In this document: piece after piece, positions 12,677-26,367 of the stretch
Numbering within the stretch: the first letter of the stretch is position 1
How the letters are laid out: each line of letters opens with the position of its first letter
Source of the DNA: Tetrahymena elliotti 4EA
Taxonomy: Eukaryota; Ciliophora; Oligohymenophorea; Hymenostomatida; Tetrahymenidae
Direction: 5' to 3'
NCBI GenBank assembly: GCA_000231825.2
Contig: JH720297.1
Span: 830,348 to 894,347 of the forward strand
DNA: 64,000 nucleotides
Program-made: the position numbers and the translations under genes
The notes under the pieces: model-generated
The model's database searches: none
The model's input: only the letters and a program-made list of their open reading frames with translations
Told to the model about the DNA's origin: nothing

Positions 12677-15600
12677 TCATTTAGTATAATCTACACCACA
12701 AAAAAAGCAAAGTAGGTCATTTTCTGGATGTCCCTGTTTTAATTTAATTAATTTTTATTTTTATCAAAATTCTTTGTAATAAACTAATAAACTTACTTCT
12801 ACAATAGCATTTTTAAGTTTGTGCAAAGGTATATCCTCTTCAGGATCTACATCTAAACTTGTAAATAGAAGACGAGTGAAGTATTCTACCAACCCTTAAA
12901 CCATACTATCGTCTTCTCCTTCTTTTGGGAGGATTTTATCCAAACAAATATAACATAATTCACTAATTTCTTCCTTAGAAAGTGTACCTCCTCTATCAGT
13001 ATCAGCTACCTTTTATATAAAAATGAATTAAAATATTTTTCCTTCTATCTAATGGGTAATTTACTTTAATAAAAATATCTATTTTTGATTCAAGAGTTTT
13101 GCCTGAAACTGCATAAAGAATATCTATAAATTGCTTCCAATCAATAAAATTCTCAAAGTTACACATTCTTCTTATAATTTCTTCACTTTGAGATGATATT
13201 TTATCAATACCATGCTCAAATGTTTTGAAGTCTATACCACCTTTAGCTACTTCTTTCCAGTCAATACGTTAAATAGAAACTGTCAGTAAAGCTTTATAAA
13301 GAATATAAATGCTATGCAAATCGTGCCTAGAAAGTTCGTATTTAGATAAAATCTTTGGAATATTTTTCACAAATAATTCTCTGTTTATGTTTTGTATATA
13401 CTTCATTGCCATCTATGGGCTATTAAACCTTTTTATTTTAATACAAATTTTTGAAATCAAAAAATTTTTTAATCAAAAAATGGTTTAATATAAATCTTTT
13501 TCCAGCTAAAAGGTGAAATTAAAAAACATTTGCATATGATTAAATAACATATTTATTTCACCAAATTTATCTTTTAAAACTAAATTAAATAATTTTTTCT
13601 TAAAACTAAATGTGAAGAGCTATCTCATAACTTTACAAATTAATATTGTTGATTTTTTTTTAAACCTTTATAAAATACTAAAACCTGTTAAATATTTTTA
13701 GAATGAGCTTATTCTTTAATTTTTTAGTTTTTAAATAGATAATTTTATTAAATCAAAGGGGCCAACTAAAAATACAACTTGAAGGAGTTAAATTTAAGAA
13801 TCATTTCAAAATTATAATAAAGTTAAGTTACTTTTAAATATTTTCTTTGACAAAGTTTCTTTTGGTGGAATTTTTTTATTGCATGTTGTTTACTAAAGAA
13901 CTGTACTGATCAATTACATGTTTGAGAGGTTTGTTAGAGTCTGGGAAGCTTTTTTCCAAAAACTCATCAATAAATTCTGCAATTTATCTTAAATCTGTTT
14001 GTTTAAAATATTTATGATTAAAGCACAAATAGTTCTATTTGATATTTATTTATTTATTTACTTTTGGTTTATTGTTTTTCAGGGTTGTCACCAAGAGAAG
14101 AGGAAGCCTCGACTTCAAGTCCAGATTTTTTAAATTCTCTTATTTATTTTTCATAAAGATCTTCTATTTTTTACAGTTATCTTATTCTAGGATTATCTGG
14201 ACCTTATTCGAAACGTTTAATCTTGGCATAAGGATTATGTGTTAGTATATTTACAACTCTATCAACTATTTCTTTATTTTATTTTTTTAAAAATTATTCT
14301 TTTGTCTGGAATTCTTCTTGCCTGATTTCTTCTAATTCTTTTTAAGAGTCTAAGTTTTATTTTTCCTTTCTGCGAGATTTTAATTCTGAGTTATCAGTAT
14401 TAGGTCTTACTTAACCTATGTTGCTTTGACTGTCTATCTAATCATCTTATAATTATAATTTCTTTTCTTAAATAACCAAGCTATGCTCTATTAATCCGTT
14501 TATAACTTTTAGTAGGTTTGACTTTTGTTCAAGTGAGATAAACAGATTACTTATTCCACAAAACCCTCCACTGCCTCCTACAAATATAGCTCTTCTTTCT
14601 TTGTTATCTGATTTTAAAATATCCATATGACTGTTTAATGGAGTGCCGTCATCAAGAAATAAGTAAATATCCTTAGAATTAATCTACAATTTATTCTTCA
14701 GTTCCTCTTTTAAAACTGCAAAATCTCTTTAAAGCTTAAGTTTACTCATCATGTTCTACATCTTAATTTTTAAAGGTAATATGTAAAAAACAAAAGTGTA
14801 TAATATTAAATTATTACTTAAGGAAGAGCCTAAAAAGTGTATTTTAAGTTATTTTTTCTTTTAACTTGACTTAAGTTGTTGATAAAAATAAAAAGATACT
14901 CAAAATCCCAAAAAGGATGTTCATGAAGGTAAAATTCAGTTATCATTGATGACTGCATGCTTAAATTTCTATTATTTTTTTAAGATTTAGATCTTTACAA
15001 TTGTTTTTATTAAATTTGCTAATCATCTTTATCATCTTTACTAAAAGTATCATAATAATCAGTCTAAAGTCTGCTTTGAGAAGGTATTTTTTGAAGAGTA
15101 ATATTATCTTTTGAATTTTATGCTTGCTATAAACTCTCTTATGAGTTTTAAGGCTTTAGTTTTGGTTCCTATGTTTAATTTAAGTAAGATGGTAAATATC
15201 CTTATTTTTCTAAGTATTTTTATTAGATTGATGAATTCTTATCCAACAAGCTGTTCCTTTTCTAAAATTTACTAATAATAAAATAATTTAAATTTAATAT
15301 CTAATTTGGAATTTTAAAAAATTTATCATCCTCCCTTATTTAACAAAATTATTTAAATGCAAAAAGATTTTTGGAATTAAAAAAAAAGTTAGGGAGAGAT
15401 ATTTATAGAAATATTTTTATTTCCATCAATAGTTTTAATTTATGTATTTTTTTTTTAAGATATTTTAAAATAGAATAATAATTTATCTTTACTTGTTTTA
15501 GGGTTGATTTTAGAAATAGATGTATTTAGGGGTAATAAAAGTGTTATTAATCTTAGTGATAAAAAGATCCTTCATTTTATATGAATTAGGTTTAACTGGA

Positions 15601-16499
15601 TTTTATTCTTATTCATCTAAAAATCCAGTTGCATTTGTAAAAGTATGATCTGATTCTCTCTAAGAGGCTGCAGCAGAAGAGTAAAAAGTTTTTCCAAAAC
15701 TAGTAAAATTAAGATTTGATTTACTTTTATAGAAACCGCTTTCTCCAGTTTTATACATAGTTTTTACAAAATTTTCTAATCCATCAAATTGTGTTCCTAT
15801 TTTTTAATTGCTATTTTATAATCTTCCTTCATATTTAACTTAATTAAATGATCCTAGAGAAGCATTTTTTACATATTATATTTCCTATTTAACAGATTAA
15901 TTTATGTTTTACTAATCAACATTAAAATATTAATCTTAATTTTTATTCGTTTTAAAATTCAAATGATAAGGCTATGTAGAAGCTTATGAAATACTATTTG
16001 CAGCAGCTGAATTAGGTTAATAAACCAGCTTATTCATAAACACATTCTATGAATTAAAGTCTGTATTATTACCTTCCGTATATAGAGTATTTAAATCATT
16101 TATTCTTTTAGTTTTAATCCCTACATAATTATTTTTACTTGTTGAACTTAAAAAGTTAAGTTTATGAGAAGAGTTGTTTTCCGCTTTTTATGTCGAAGAC
16201 AGCCCTTATAAATGCTAAAGAGCATTCTATTTTTGCTATGAAGAAAGGAGTATAGTATCACAGTTAGCTTCATCAAATACTCTTGGATTATTATTATTTG
16301 TAGAACCAGCATATGCTGATCCTGGAGACCTATAATGAGTGGAACCAAAACCTTTACTGCTTTAGAATGTATTTGGTTAAAAGAAATTTTTAGAGGTGTA
16401 AGATGCCTATTTATTTTTAGTTGGAGTTTATAATTCTAACTAGTAAGTGTCAACACTTTGCTGTCTTCGCTAACTTATACTTGTTTTAAGTTATCTCAT
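12677..16499 (-). CDS. EF-hand protein with DCX/ubiquitin-like segment, copy 2 (980 aa)
   Basis: Exons 16499-15493, 15256-14818, 14761-14062, 13994-13832, 13428-13065, 13009-12797 and 12733-12677 give 2943 nt. The layout matches the neighbouring paralogue: a low-complexity N-terminal third (the first exon is Asn/Ser/Gln-rich), the strand QVKRKNNLKY, then DFAVLKEELKNKL and YLFLDDGTPL followed by FVGG, a spacer, and a C-terminal EF-hand module with a canonical loop DTDRGGTLSKEE. The motif LVEYFTRLLF after the loop and the tail GHPENDLLCFFCG are nearly identical in both copies. All six introns share phase and position with copy 1, so the pair arose by duplication of an intact gene. The DCX assignment rests on pattern only; the EF-hand is solid. 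The alternative reading is a generic EF-hand protein with a disordered N-terminus. The start is the first good ATG before the Arg/Ser-rich N-terminus. Confidence 0.76.
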
Positions 16500-17836
16500 T
16501 TCTTTAATAATTTACTAGAAAGGTATTAATCAGCCTATCTTCTTAAATTAAATAAATATCAAAATTGCAACTAAAAAAAATATAAAAGTTTTGCAAAAGT
16601 TATTTAAGTCATTCGTTGTTCAAATATTTTATATTCAATTAACTATACACTATTTTATTAGTACTAAATCAAAGTTGTATTCTTACATCTCTATTTGATT
16701 ACTTTTCTGCTAGCATTAATTATCTTGATATTTCAAACATAAATATCTTTTTTAAAAAATATTTGGCAAAAATCATAAATTTCTTAAAAATATTTTTCAA
16801 TTACTTCATTATAAATTTGACAAACAAAATATTTTATGAAATTAATTTAACAAAAATTAATTTCTTTTGTTTGGATTTAAATATGGTTTTGATCAATTTA
16901 ATTTTGAAATATTCTATGAAATAAAACTTCAATTTATCAATTTTGTATTCATCTAGAATAGTTATTCTTTGTTGTTTTTGTCCAAAAAATTTTGAACCAA
17001 AATTCAGTAAATACTTTACAAAATCTTTTTTTAATTAATTTATTTGTTTATTTTTAATAAATAATTTTATAGTTAAGTTTGTGATAACATTATTTGATTT
17101 TCTTAATTTCTGTTATTGCATTTTTTATAATTTATTTGGAGAAAGAAAATAAAAACTACTATTAATATCTAATATTATTTTTTAAAACTATTTTAATTTT
17201 TCACACTAATTAAGTATAATTTAAATATTTAAAATATTTTATTGACAGACAAATAAAGTACTACAGATATACAATACATATTTAGCATTAGATTTCAGAA
17301 AAACAAAAAGTATATAATTTTTAAGAAATTAAACAATTACAAGAGATTTTTTAAATTATTTGAAAAATTAATTCATATCTATTTGTTAAAACATATTTCA
17401 TATTTTTTGTTTAATAATTTTAGAAAATCGAAATACTCTTTTTCAATTAATAAACTCAATAAAGTGCAAATGAATAAATTACTACAAATACAATTAGATA
17501 TTTAGTATTAGACTTAACCATTAATTAAAATTATTTAAAAAAAGATGTCATAAAATTAAATTTCTATTATTTTTACTTTTGTTTTGTAAATTATTTTAGA
17601 AAATTAAAATCTTTTTTTTGCAAATAAAATAAAAAAGAATAAGATTTTAGAAATCTTCATTTAAATTGATTGAATATTTTTAGATATAGATTTGTTAAAT
17701 GATACAATAATATTAACATATCTTCTTAAAATTACATTTTGACAATACTTTATTCATGTTATTTAGAAGAATGCTTTTAAAAATGATTAATTTAAGTTAT
17801 TACATAATTTAATTTAGAAAAGATTTAATTTATTCA
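16500..17836. other. AT-rich spacer
   Basis: About 1.3 kb of nearly pure A/T with no frame of coding character. It lies between the promoter side of the EF-hand gene and the 3' end of the LRR gene. Confidence 0.6.
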
Positions 17837-20800
17837 TCAAGATTAAAAAAGGACTCCCTTAACATATAATTGTTTATTTTCATCTAAGTTGTCAAAGAAA
17901 AAGTTATTATCTTGGTATATGTAACTTACTGTTGAACCTTATATAATTTAGAAAAATATTTAAAAATATGTATTTTTCGTTTATATTTACTGTTCAATTA
18001 AGGTAGAGTATTGCCTTAGGTATGCATGATGTCTATTTATTCCAATACGGGAAAAATATCTTAAATACATTAGAAAATGTTTTTTATTCCTTCATTTGTT
18101 AAGTTATTGAGAGCTATGCTTAATGAATTTAATTTAGGTATTACATGATAAAATTTTATGCATTCAGTGAATAAATTCATAGAAATGTCTAAGATTTCTA
18201 GACTATTCAGATTCGAAAATTTACTTAAAGAAGAATCAGTCAGTGTGTTTTTCTTCAATTTAAGAACTTTGATTTTATTTAGAGGATTTACTTGATAGCG
18301 AGTTAAAGAAACCAAATTATTGAATGATAAATCTATTTTTTCTAGTTAATTAGTTTAAGTAAAAAGAGGATCGATGCTGTCAATGCTATTTTTAGATAGA
18401 TTTAAATCAGTTAAATTTGGAAAATTATCAAGATTCTATTCAATAGATTCTATAAAGTTAGAGCTGAGGTTTAAAATTTCGAGTTTGGGAAAGGCTTTGG
18501 TTGAAAATAAATCATCACATGTTTGTAACTAGTTATTACTTAGATCTAAATTTTAAAGTGAATCATATGTTTAAAGCATTTCTTTTATATTTTGTATCTT
18601 GTTGAATGAAATATCTAACTTTAACAAGAATTTATTAGAAATATTTGGAATTTCCTCCAATTTATTTTTTTTTATTTTGAAATTCTTTATTTTTAATAGA
18701 TTTTATTCTTCAGTTGTAAAATTAAGCTAAGAAATTTAATTATTTGTTAAATCAAGGGTATCTATTTGTCCTATCAACTGAATTTATTTGATTTTATTTG
18801 AAGAAGCATCTAATGTGTTCAGTTTACAGATACTTAAAACAGTCAAGTCTTCTATATTGTTGCAGGAAATATCTAATTTATCTATTAAATTAATTAGCTC
18901 AAATAGGTTTTGAATATTTGTTAATTTATTTTTATGCAAGCATACAAATGTCACTCTTTTAATGGCTATTTAGTCTAGATTATTAAGCGAATTTTGGTTT
19001 AGTAGTAGGTTATTAATAGATTCTAGATTTAATTAAACATTTTAAAGTTAATTATATGATAAATTTAGCTTATTTAAATTTGTTATTTCACTATTTAAAA
19101 TAAAATGAGCTAATTAATTGTTAGATAAATCTATGTTTTTTAAGTTATTTGAACATCTGCATAATTATGAAATATCTAAAGTTCCTGTAAGCTTAGAATT
19201 TGATAAGTTAATTTCAACCAAATTGTTAAACTAAACTTTATTTATTTCATTTACAAAGGATTGTGATAAGTTTTGTGATGAAATATTAATTTAACTTGTG
19301 CTAGGACTTAATATTCCAGCAATCTTATCAAAGTTTATTACATTTGTATTTTTAAGGTCAATTAATTATATTTTTGACTCATCGTTTATATATAATTTGC
19401 ATTATTTACATGAAAGAATTAGCTTTTTTAGTTAGACCATTTGTGAAATTTCCAACTTAAAGTGATCTCCAAGGGTGTTATCTATCAGGTATAACTCTTC
19501 AGCATTAATAAACTTGTTAAAGCAGTTTAATGTTATATTTGTATGCATTCTGCAATTTATATATGCAAAATATTTAACAGTGGGATAATTTTCGCAACAA
19601 AAAATATCTGATATTTCTTATTCGAATTCCATGGTGTCTAAGCTAATATATTCTAAATTCTAATTTTTAATTTGTAATTACCAATTGATGAAATGAATAT
19701 CTTTCATTTTAAGATACTTCAAATTAAAAGAATTATCGAGAATAGCTTACAGGTCCTTTTCTAAGATATCGACATCTTTTAAAATTAATTTTTACAGATT
19801 TTATAGAAATTATACTTAATTGATTTAAAAAGCATTAACTCTTTGGACTATCAAGGTATGTAAAATACAATTTAAATCTAATTCTAAGTAAAAGACATCA
19901 CTAAAGTTATTTATCACTGTAAGGCGTTCTAATTTATTGCATTTAATTACATCAGCAACCATATCCACTAATAAAAGTCTCTTTAAGCCACAGAAATGTT
20001 CCTAAAATTAATTAATTTGATGGGTTTTAAGTCTAGAATTAGCAAACAAGTATTGGTCTTAGTTTAATGAAATCAATTCCAATTACTCAATCTAATCAAT
20101 GTATTTAGTTGGAAAGAAAGACTCAAGTTTTGATGTTGAACAAGTGTTTAATCTTAAGAAAGTTATTTCACTGGGTAAGTTACTTAATACTTTAGATATT
20201 ATATTTGGGCTTTTAATATAATCTACTATTAAATTTTATGTATGGTTAATAAAAAATTCTTATTTATTGTCTACTTTTTGAACAAATTGCTTAATATTTT
20301 TCCAATTTAAAGTCTTTGTAAAGTGCATTTGCTTAATAATGTCTATACAGTATTCATATTAATTAACAATCAATTGCTATTCAATATTTTCTTTTTATAC
20401 CTCAAAGCTATTTTCATCAAAATATATTCTAAAAAATTCTCTAACTTGAATCAGATTTGTTTCATCATAAAATGTTGCAGGTAAAAGAATCGCAAAATCA
20501 ATGAAAAACAACTCTTTGCATAAAATGGATTAAGTCAAGCAAGCTTGAGATAAATATTTTTTCAATTATTACTATTAATTTTATGTGCCTTAATTGAAGG
20601 ATTGTATTTATTTAAACTCTTAACTTAGTTTTTAGTTGATTATTAATTCATATTTTTTTAATTACTCAGATTCAATCAATATTTCATTCTTCTAAAAACT
20701 AATTTCCTGGCTCTTCAAGCAGTTTTCAAGCAAAGAAATATATTGCTCTTCGATTAAATCTTCAAATTTGACTAAAATTTGTTCTTCTTAAGAAATTACT

Positions 20801-20850
20801 CTAAGCTGACAACAGCTGAACTTTCTTTAAAAATAAGGCTACTATTCCAT
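17837..20850 (-). CDS. Leucine-rich-repeat protein (986 aa)
   Basis: ATG at 20850 opens one very long exon (20850-17991), followed by a 53-nt intron (17990-17938) and a short last exon that ends with TGA at 17837. The first 230 residues are mixed helical with CC and many Gln (MEQPYFQRKFSCCQLRVI), and no domain is recognised there. From about residue 250 to 950 there are repeated leucine-rich units with the LxxLxLxxN pattern, for example LNKLNLSYNQL, LDISCNNIEDL, LNLSSNFIESI and LDISMNLF. Near the C-terminus the units resemble the ribonuclease-inhibitor spacing (LNSLSIALNNLTNEGI). No signal peptide, membrane segment or kinase domain is seen, so it is likely an intracellular protein-binding scaffold. 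LRR proteins are abundant in ciliates and the partner cannot be guessed. Confidence 0.88.
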
Positions 20851-22243
20851 AAGATATAGATAAAAATTAGTAAAGGTAAAAGAATATTTTGTTCAAAAGT
20901 TAATAATATTCATCAAATCCCAAAATGGTATAAGTCAGCATCTAAAAATGTGTGAAATTATGTATTAACACTTCTATTGTTAGAAAAAAAATAATGCAAA
21001 CTAAATTAAGAAGAAAACTTAATATTTTGGTATACTTTCATAAATTTCAAAAGAGTATGGTAGTTAGTTGAATAAACATAATTAAATAATAATTATTCTA
21101 TTTTCCTACTTTACTCACATTATTTTTAAATTCAAAACTAAACAGAAATCAATATCTATTTTTTCTAAAAAATTAATTTTGCTTGAATCAATAAGTGATT
21201 TCCAATTAAAAAAAACAAAATAAACTCACAAATTAAATTCTTTGCTTTTAATTAAATATTCTAAAATATATTCTAAATAATTTACTTAACCTTACAAATA
21301 CAATAAAATCTCAAAAATATTTTAGGTTTATTTTCAAGAAATAAAATATCCCAAATCAATGAATTACTATAAAAATTATATTATCATAAACACTTAACTA
21401 AGTAAGATACTAGTTTTATGTGTATGTAATTTCTTCACTTTTGGTTCTAAACATTACAATCGAATTTTTTTATTTGATGTATCTTTAGTATTTTAAGATT
21501 CTGATATTTTTAAAAAATATAGTATTTAGGCAATTGATTAAATCTATTTTCTATGATAAAATTAATAATTTTGTCAATGTTTATTAACTACAAATTAAAA
21601 TGGTAATATTAATATTGATTAAATTAAAAAAATAATTGATGAGGTTAAGCTTGTTGATGTATTACCCTTTAGTATGAGCAAAATTCAAAATCTGACTGGC
21701 TGAAAAAAATTAGATTTAAAGATATGCATACCTGGAACAAGGAATGAATCAATGAGTGAAAGTATAAGTTATTAGATTACTAAATAAAACTTAAACAATA
21801 AAAATAAAATAAAAATAAATTAAAATATATGACTTGTTTTTCTTCATAGATCTTAGGTTAGTAAATTAATAATTGATTAAATGATACATTTTAATGAAAT
21901 TTTTGACTGAATGTTAAAAATTTGCTTGTTATTTTTTAGGAATTATTAATGAAAGAAAAAAGAAAAACAAATTATTTTTAAATTAAATTGGGAAATTGTT
22001 TAAAAATCAAACAAAATCAATAAAATTTATGAATGATTGCGAGTGTTTGCCTGTTTTTGTGTTTGTTAATAAGCTGATGCAATATCTATTGAATATTGAT
22101 TGAGAGTAATAACGATAAAAGGAATCAAATACACATACATATGCTGTTATAAAGAAAATAATTAAAAATCAAAGAGATAAAAGAAAGAAAGAAACTATAA
22201 ATAAACAAAGTAGTAAAATTAGATAAGGTAGTATATAAGTAAA
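20851..22243. other. Divergent promoter spacer
   Basis: About 1.4 kb between two divergently transcribed genes (LRR on -, SPEF1 on +). Mostly A/T. A short peptide-like stretch at 21599-21703 (see findings) is the only hint of coding sequence. No promoter element is identifiable. Confidence 0.55.
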
Positions 22244-23434
22244 ATGGAAGAAGCTCCTCATTTAAACGAAGATCAATTGAATGAAATTTATAGTTGGGTA
22301 GATTCTATTCCACTCTCCCGTCCAAAGAAGAATATAGCAAGAGATTTTTCAGATGGAGTTCTGATGGCAGAAGTAGTAGCTCACTGCATTCCCAGAATAG
22401 TTGAATTGCACAATTATTCAGCTGCAAATTCAGTTAAACAAAAATATTACAATTGGGAAACTCTCAACAGTAAGATATTTTTTAAGTTTTTATTAAGGAT
22501 AATTACAGTCTATCAAATATCTATCTCATAGTTCTCCAGACTGCTATTTGATTTCATTTTAGGATAATTTAATTTTTAGCAATAATTGCGATTATCAATC
22601 CAATTAAGCAATTAATTGATTGAAAGGAATTTCTTCTTATTGAAAAATTAAATAATTCCAAATAGAAATTGAGAAAAATTTTAATGTGAAATTTGCATTT
22701 AAATGATTCATATTTTGTTTAATTATTAAATTAGAGAAAGCATTTTCAAAGCTTGGCTTGATGGTAAGCAAAACTGATATAACGAATATCGTTGAATGCA
22801 AGCCAGAAGTGATTGAAAGAGTTTTAAAACTTGTCAAGAATCACATAGAAGCTTTCAACAGCGATCCTTAAAACTTTTCACCTGAGAAATCTCAAAAGTC
22901 TTTCAACTAAATAAAGCGTGGTGGTGCACCAATGGATAGAGGAAATAACAAGTAAAGGTATTTATCAAAATAGATAGAAAATACATAAAAATTTGTTTGT
23001 TCTTCAATAAATTTTTATTTACGATCTAATAACAGCAATAAAAATATTTCTAGCAAAGACAATAAATAATTTTTAAATTAAAAAATAGATTTTAGAATTA
23101 AGATAACCAATTTTAGCAATCATAGTAAGATGAAATCATTTGGGAAAAGGAATAAACTATTACAGAACTTAGAGAAACCATAGAGGTAAATTCAATTAAC
23201 TTAAATATTCAATTAAAACGCTACAAAACTTACTAAGAAAATCTCTATTTTCAAAGATTTAAATACAAATTTTCTTATTTTTTTGTGAATTTACTTACAA
23301 TCAAATTTAAAAAATTGTTGTTTGAAAAATAGATTTTAGAACTGAAGATGAAGAAATTAGAAGATTTAATAAAATTAAAAGATAATAAAATAGTAACTCT
23401 TTAAAATAGAATGGCTGAACATGGCCTTTACTGA
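22244..23434 (+). CDS. SPEF1: SPEF1/CLAMP-type calponin-homology protein (213 aa)
   Basis: Strong match to sperm flagellar protein 1 (CLAMP), a microtubule-binding and bundling protein of motile cilia. The N-terminal CH domain includes SWVDSIPLSRPKKNIARDFS, DGVLMAEVV and HNYSAANSVKQK, which are diagnostic of the family. The C-terminus is the family's short coiled coil (WEKEQTITELRE, then ILELKMKKLEDLIKLKDNKI). Exons: 22244-22469, 22735-22951, 23089-23185 and 23333-23434, 642 nt in total. The introns are 265, 137 and 147 nt. The second intron's borders are uncertain because a donor at 22957 with the same phase is also possible. The 213 residues are slightly below the about 236 known for the human protein. 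Expected location: ciliary axoneme or cortical microtubules. Start choice: ATG directly before EEAPHLNEDQLNEIYSW, as in the family. Confidence 0.92.
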
Positions 23435-24339
23435 TGATTCTAAATAAGCTGAGAAGTTTGACGAATCGCACAAGCACAAATTAAGAATTATCCCTTCTTC
23501 TTTAAATTTCTCTTAACTAATATAATGTACAACTAAATAACTAAATTACCAACTTGACACTCAATATTCAATCTAACACAGCCAGCCAGATAGCTAGTTA
23601 GTTAGTATCAATAAATTAACTAAAATCTAGATAGATCTGATTCTAAATTCATTAAAATTACATAAATTTTACATATTTTTTGTTTATATATTCATACATA
23701 TATATATTTTATCTATCTTCAAGAAGCTTTGTAGCATTTTTATTAAATTATCATCCTTTCTTTCCACTAATTTTACCCAGTTAATTATTTATTAAATTTC
23801 TATCAACCTTAATCAAACCAGTAAAATTAAGTCTTAAAAAAATATCTATCTTTTTAATAAAAAAATCAAAGCGATAATAAAATTTGAAACAATAACTATC
23901 TATCAATATATATTTATTCGAAGCTACTTTTCAAGCTACCATCTTAAAAGTTCAAAAAATAATGAAGAATAAAGAAAATTTTTTATGATTTTAAAAAATA
24001 AAAGTCAATATAAATAATTCAATTCTTTTTTGAATAAAAGAATTTATATTTTCCTCTTATTTACTGAATTTAACAAATAACCAACCTCTGCTTTTGATAA
24101 CTTACTATTTAAATAAGTTTTTAAAATAAACCAGAATATATTTGAAGTTCCTTATAAAACTAACATACCATAATAGCAAATATTTTTTTTTATAAATGTC
24201 ATCAAGAAAAAATTTATTTATTATTTAAAATATTTTTTTTGATTGTTGTTGTTGAGAATGATCTTTTTAGAATATTGAAAGTTATTTTAAAATATTGTTT
24301 TAGATAAAACTATACATACGTTTATTATTTTATTTTTAT
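23435..24339. other. Convergent 3' spacer
   Basis: About 900 nt between the convergent ends of the SPEF1 gene and the first V-ATPase H gene. AT-rich with runs of TAGTTAG and ATATAT near 23590-23710. No gene is seen. AACCAACCTCT near 24079 resembles part of the Tetrahymena chromosome-breakage sequence but is not a full match. Confidence 0.55.
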
Positions 24340-26367
24340 TCACTTGTTGATTGCTGACCAGTTGTGCAGCATAATCTTTTACAAAGCTAGCAGAGCATTT
24401 TCCCTTACAGATGGATCTGCAGATTAATCCCTTGCTTTTTGCATGATCATGTTTTTTTTGTTTAAACTTTCTATTATGCTAAGAGAAGATATTAACTAAT
24501 TGAAAAATTAAATTAAATTTTTTTTCTAATTTACTTTCTACCAAAAGGATGGAAACGGCAGAATTCACCTATATCATAACATGCTATAGCAACGTTTTTA
24601 GAGATATCACTATCCAATAAATCACATAATTTCTTAATCAAATCTAATTTTAATTAAGAAAAATAAATTAACACCGAGGCTTTGCTTTTGAATAAATATA
24701 TAAATAAATAATTTACAATAGTCATTATCATCAAATTTTTTGACATTTTCTTTCCAGAATTTTTCAGTATGGACAGGACTCCATTCAAGTTATTAAATGT
24801 TTATTTCTTTGACATATTTCTCAAATGAACTTTTAGATGATTAATTATATCAAATCAATTTATAAGAAAGTCATATTTATCAATAATTTACGTTAAAATT
24901 TTAATATTTTTCTCAAGAATTTCAGCTAAAAAAGTGATATCATTAACTAAATCTTTATCTCTAATATTACCCTTGAGTAAGGTTTCACATAATTTTAATA
25001 CATCGCAGTCAACCATAACTTCAATACATTGTGAAGATTTTTAGGCTAAATTCTATAAAAGAGATAAATATTTGTTTAGCAAATGTTTTTTAATTTTTAT
25101 AAATACCTTTAAGCACTAAAATGTAACACGTATGAGCTTTTCTCTGGAAAGTTTTTAAATACTTTCTACCATTTAGGAAATAAACCTCAGCTTTGGTTAT
25201 AAAATAAAATTTAAAAAAATAAAAATAGCATCCAATTTGTTATTAATTTTACATTAGGTTAAATAAAGCACTCAATAGATTTTTCAGAAAAAGATAATAA
25301 CCATAAGACTAACAAAGTGTAATACATAACTTACAAATCATTTTTATGCTTCTTGAAAATTTAGTAAATTCTATGTTTGTTATTTATATTTATAAATTTT
25401 ATCTAAAAATGACTTTTTAATTGAAAATACCTTTCCTAACCTTTGTTATCTATAAATTTATTGACTAAATGAGCTTATTTGAGAATGAATGCAAAGCATG
25501 TAATAATACAATAATCTTCAACCTATCCACTCTTGCTACTATTATATAATTCATTAATATTTTTTATTTTTCAAATAAACAATATGATTTTGAATATTTT
25601 ATTTATCATATGATCCAATAATTCTACCTACCTCGAAATTAATTTCAAGTAAGAAGATAAAAAGTAAAGTTTTTATTTATCAAATTATCTATTTATTTTT
25701 AAATAAATTAATTAATTACTTTTCATTCTACAAGTTAAGCAACTTTAAGAGGTATTCTTGCTATTCTTTGAGATAAATTTTCTTATCTAACTCACCTATA
25801 ATACAAGCCTTAATTCTTAGAGCAGCTTCAATAACAGTGATATGGTTATTATCATTATGAATAATCAAATTTAAAGCAGTCAACCAGTTTTTAGATGGTG
25901 ATTAATCAGCAATATTTTATACAATCTATTATAAAACTCTTCTATTATCTAAAATATTTTAATATTAATATTTTGAGAAAATACTTTACAAATTCATAAA
26001 ATCTCAAGATTTTTATATTCCTTGCCTTCATTTTTCATATTTTCAAATAATAAAATTTAAAAAAGATACCCATAATTATACCATCAATCGTAGGTAATAA
26101 ATACCTCATTATTTTTTAATCTTCATATGCTTCACTGAGAATTTCGAAAAATGTTGAAAAATACAAAGCTGAACTGTTTTTAATCATTTCTTTTTGAGCT
26201 TAAATATCACTTTCATTAAACTTTTTAAATAGAGTTGAAGTTTAATTGGAAATCTGTTAATTTAAGTGTGTAAGTTGAATTCCATAGTCGGTATCTTATT
26301 GTAATTATTTTAGGGGCTCATCTCTACTGTAAAAGACTAGTGAATAGTTGAAATATCTTCTCTTCAT
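24340..26367 (-). CDS. V-type ATPase subunit H, copy A (452 aa)
   Basis: Subunit H (yeast Vma13) is the regulatory subunit of the V1 sector that couples and brakes the vacuolar proton pump. Exons: 26367-26070, 25948-25720, 25538-25431, 25370-25253, 25190-25107, 25052-24892, 24829-24717, 24643-24535 and 24478-24340 (1359 nt). Family landmarks are LEWSPVHTEKFWKENVKKF, the HEAT-like segment CYDIGEFCRFHPFGR, and the C-terminus ENALLALQKIMLHNW, which parallels YNALLAVQKLMVHNW of the animal protein. The length is close to the usual 450-480. It starts MKRRYFNYSLVFY, like its tandem neighbour. All eight introns match the neighbour in position and phase. This copy has diverged more in its middle (for example IYQIFKKHKN and CLKNLSLKSS), while conserved positions stay intact, so both genes are probably functional. 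Confidence 0.92.

Noticed and set aside
24076..24096. Partial match to the Tetrahymena chromosome-breakage sequence
   Set aside because: Only the core AACCAACCTCT agrees; both ends of the 15-mer differ, and no telomere or chromosome end is nearby.
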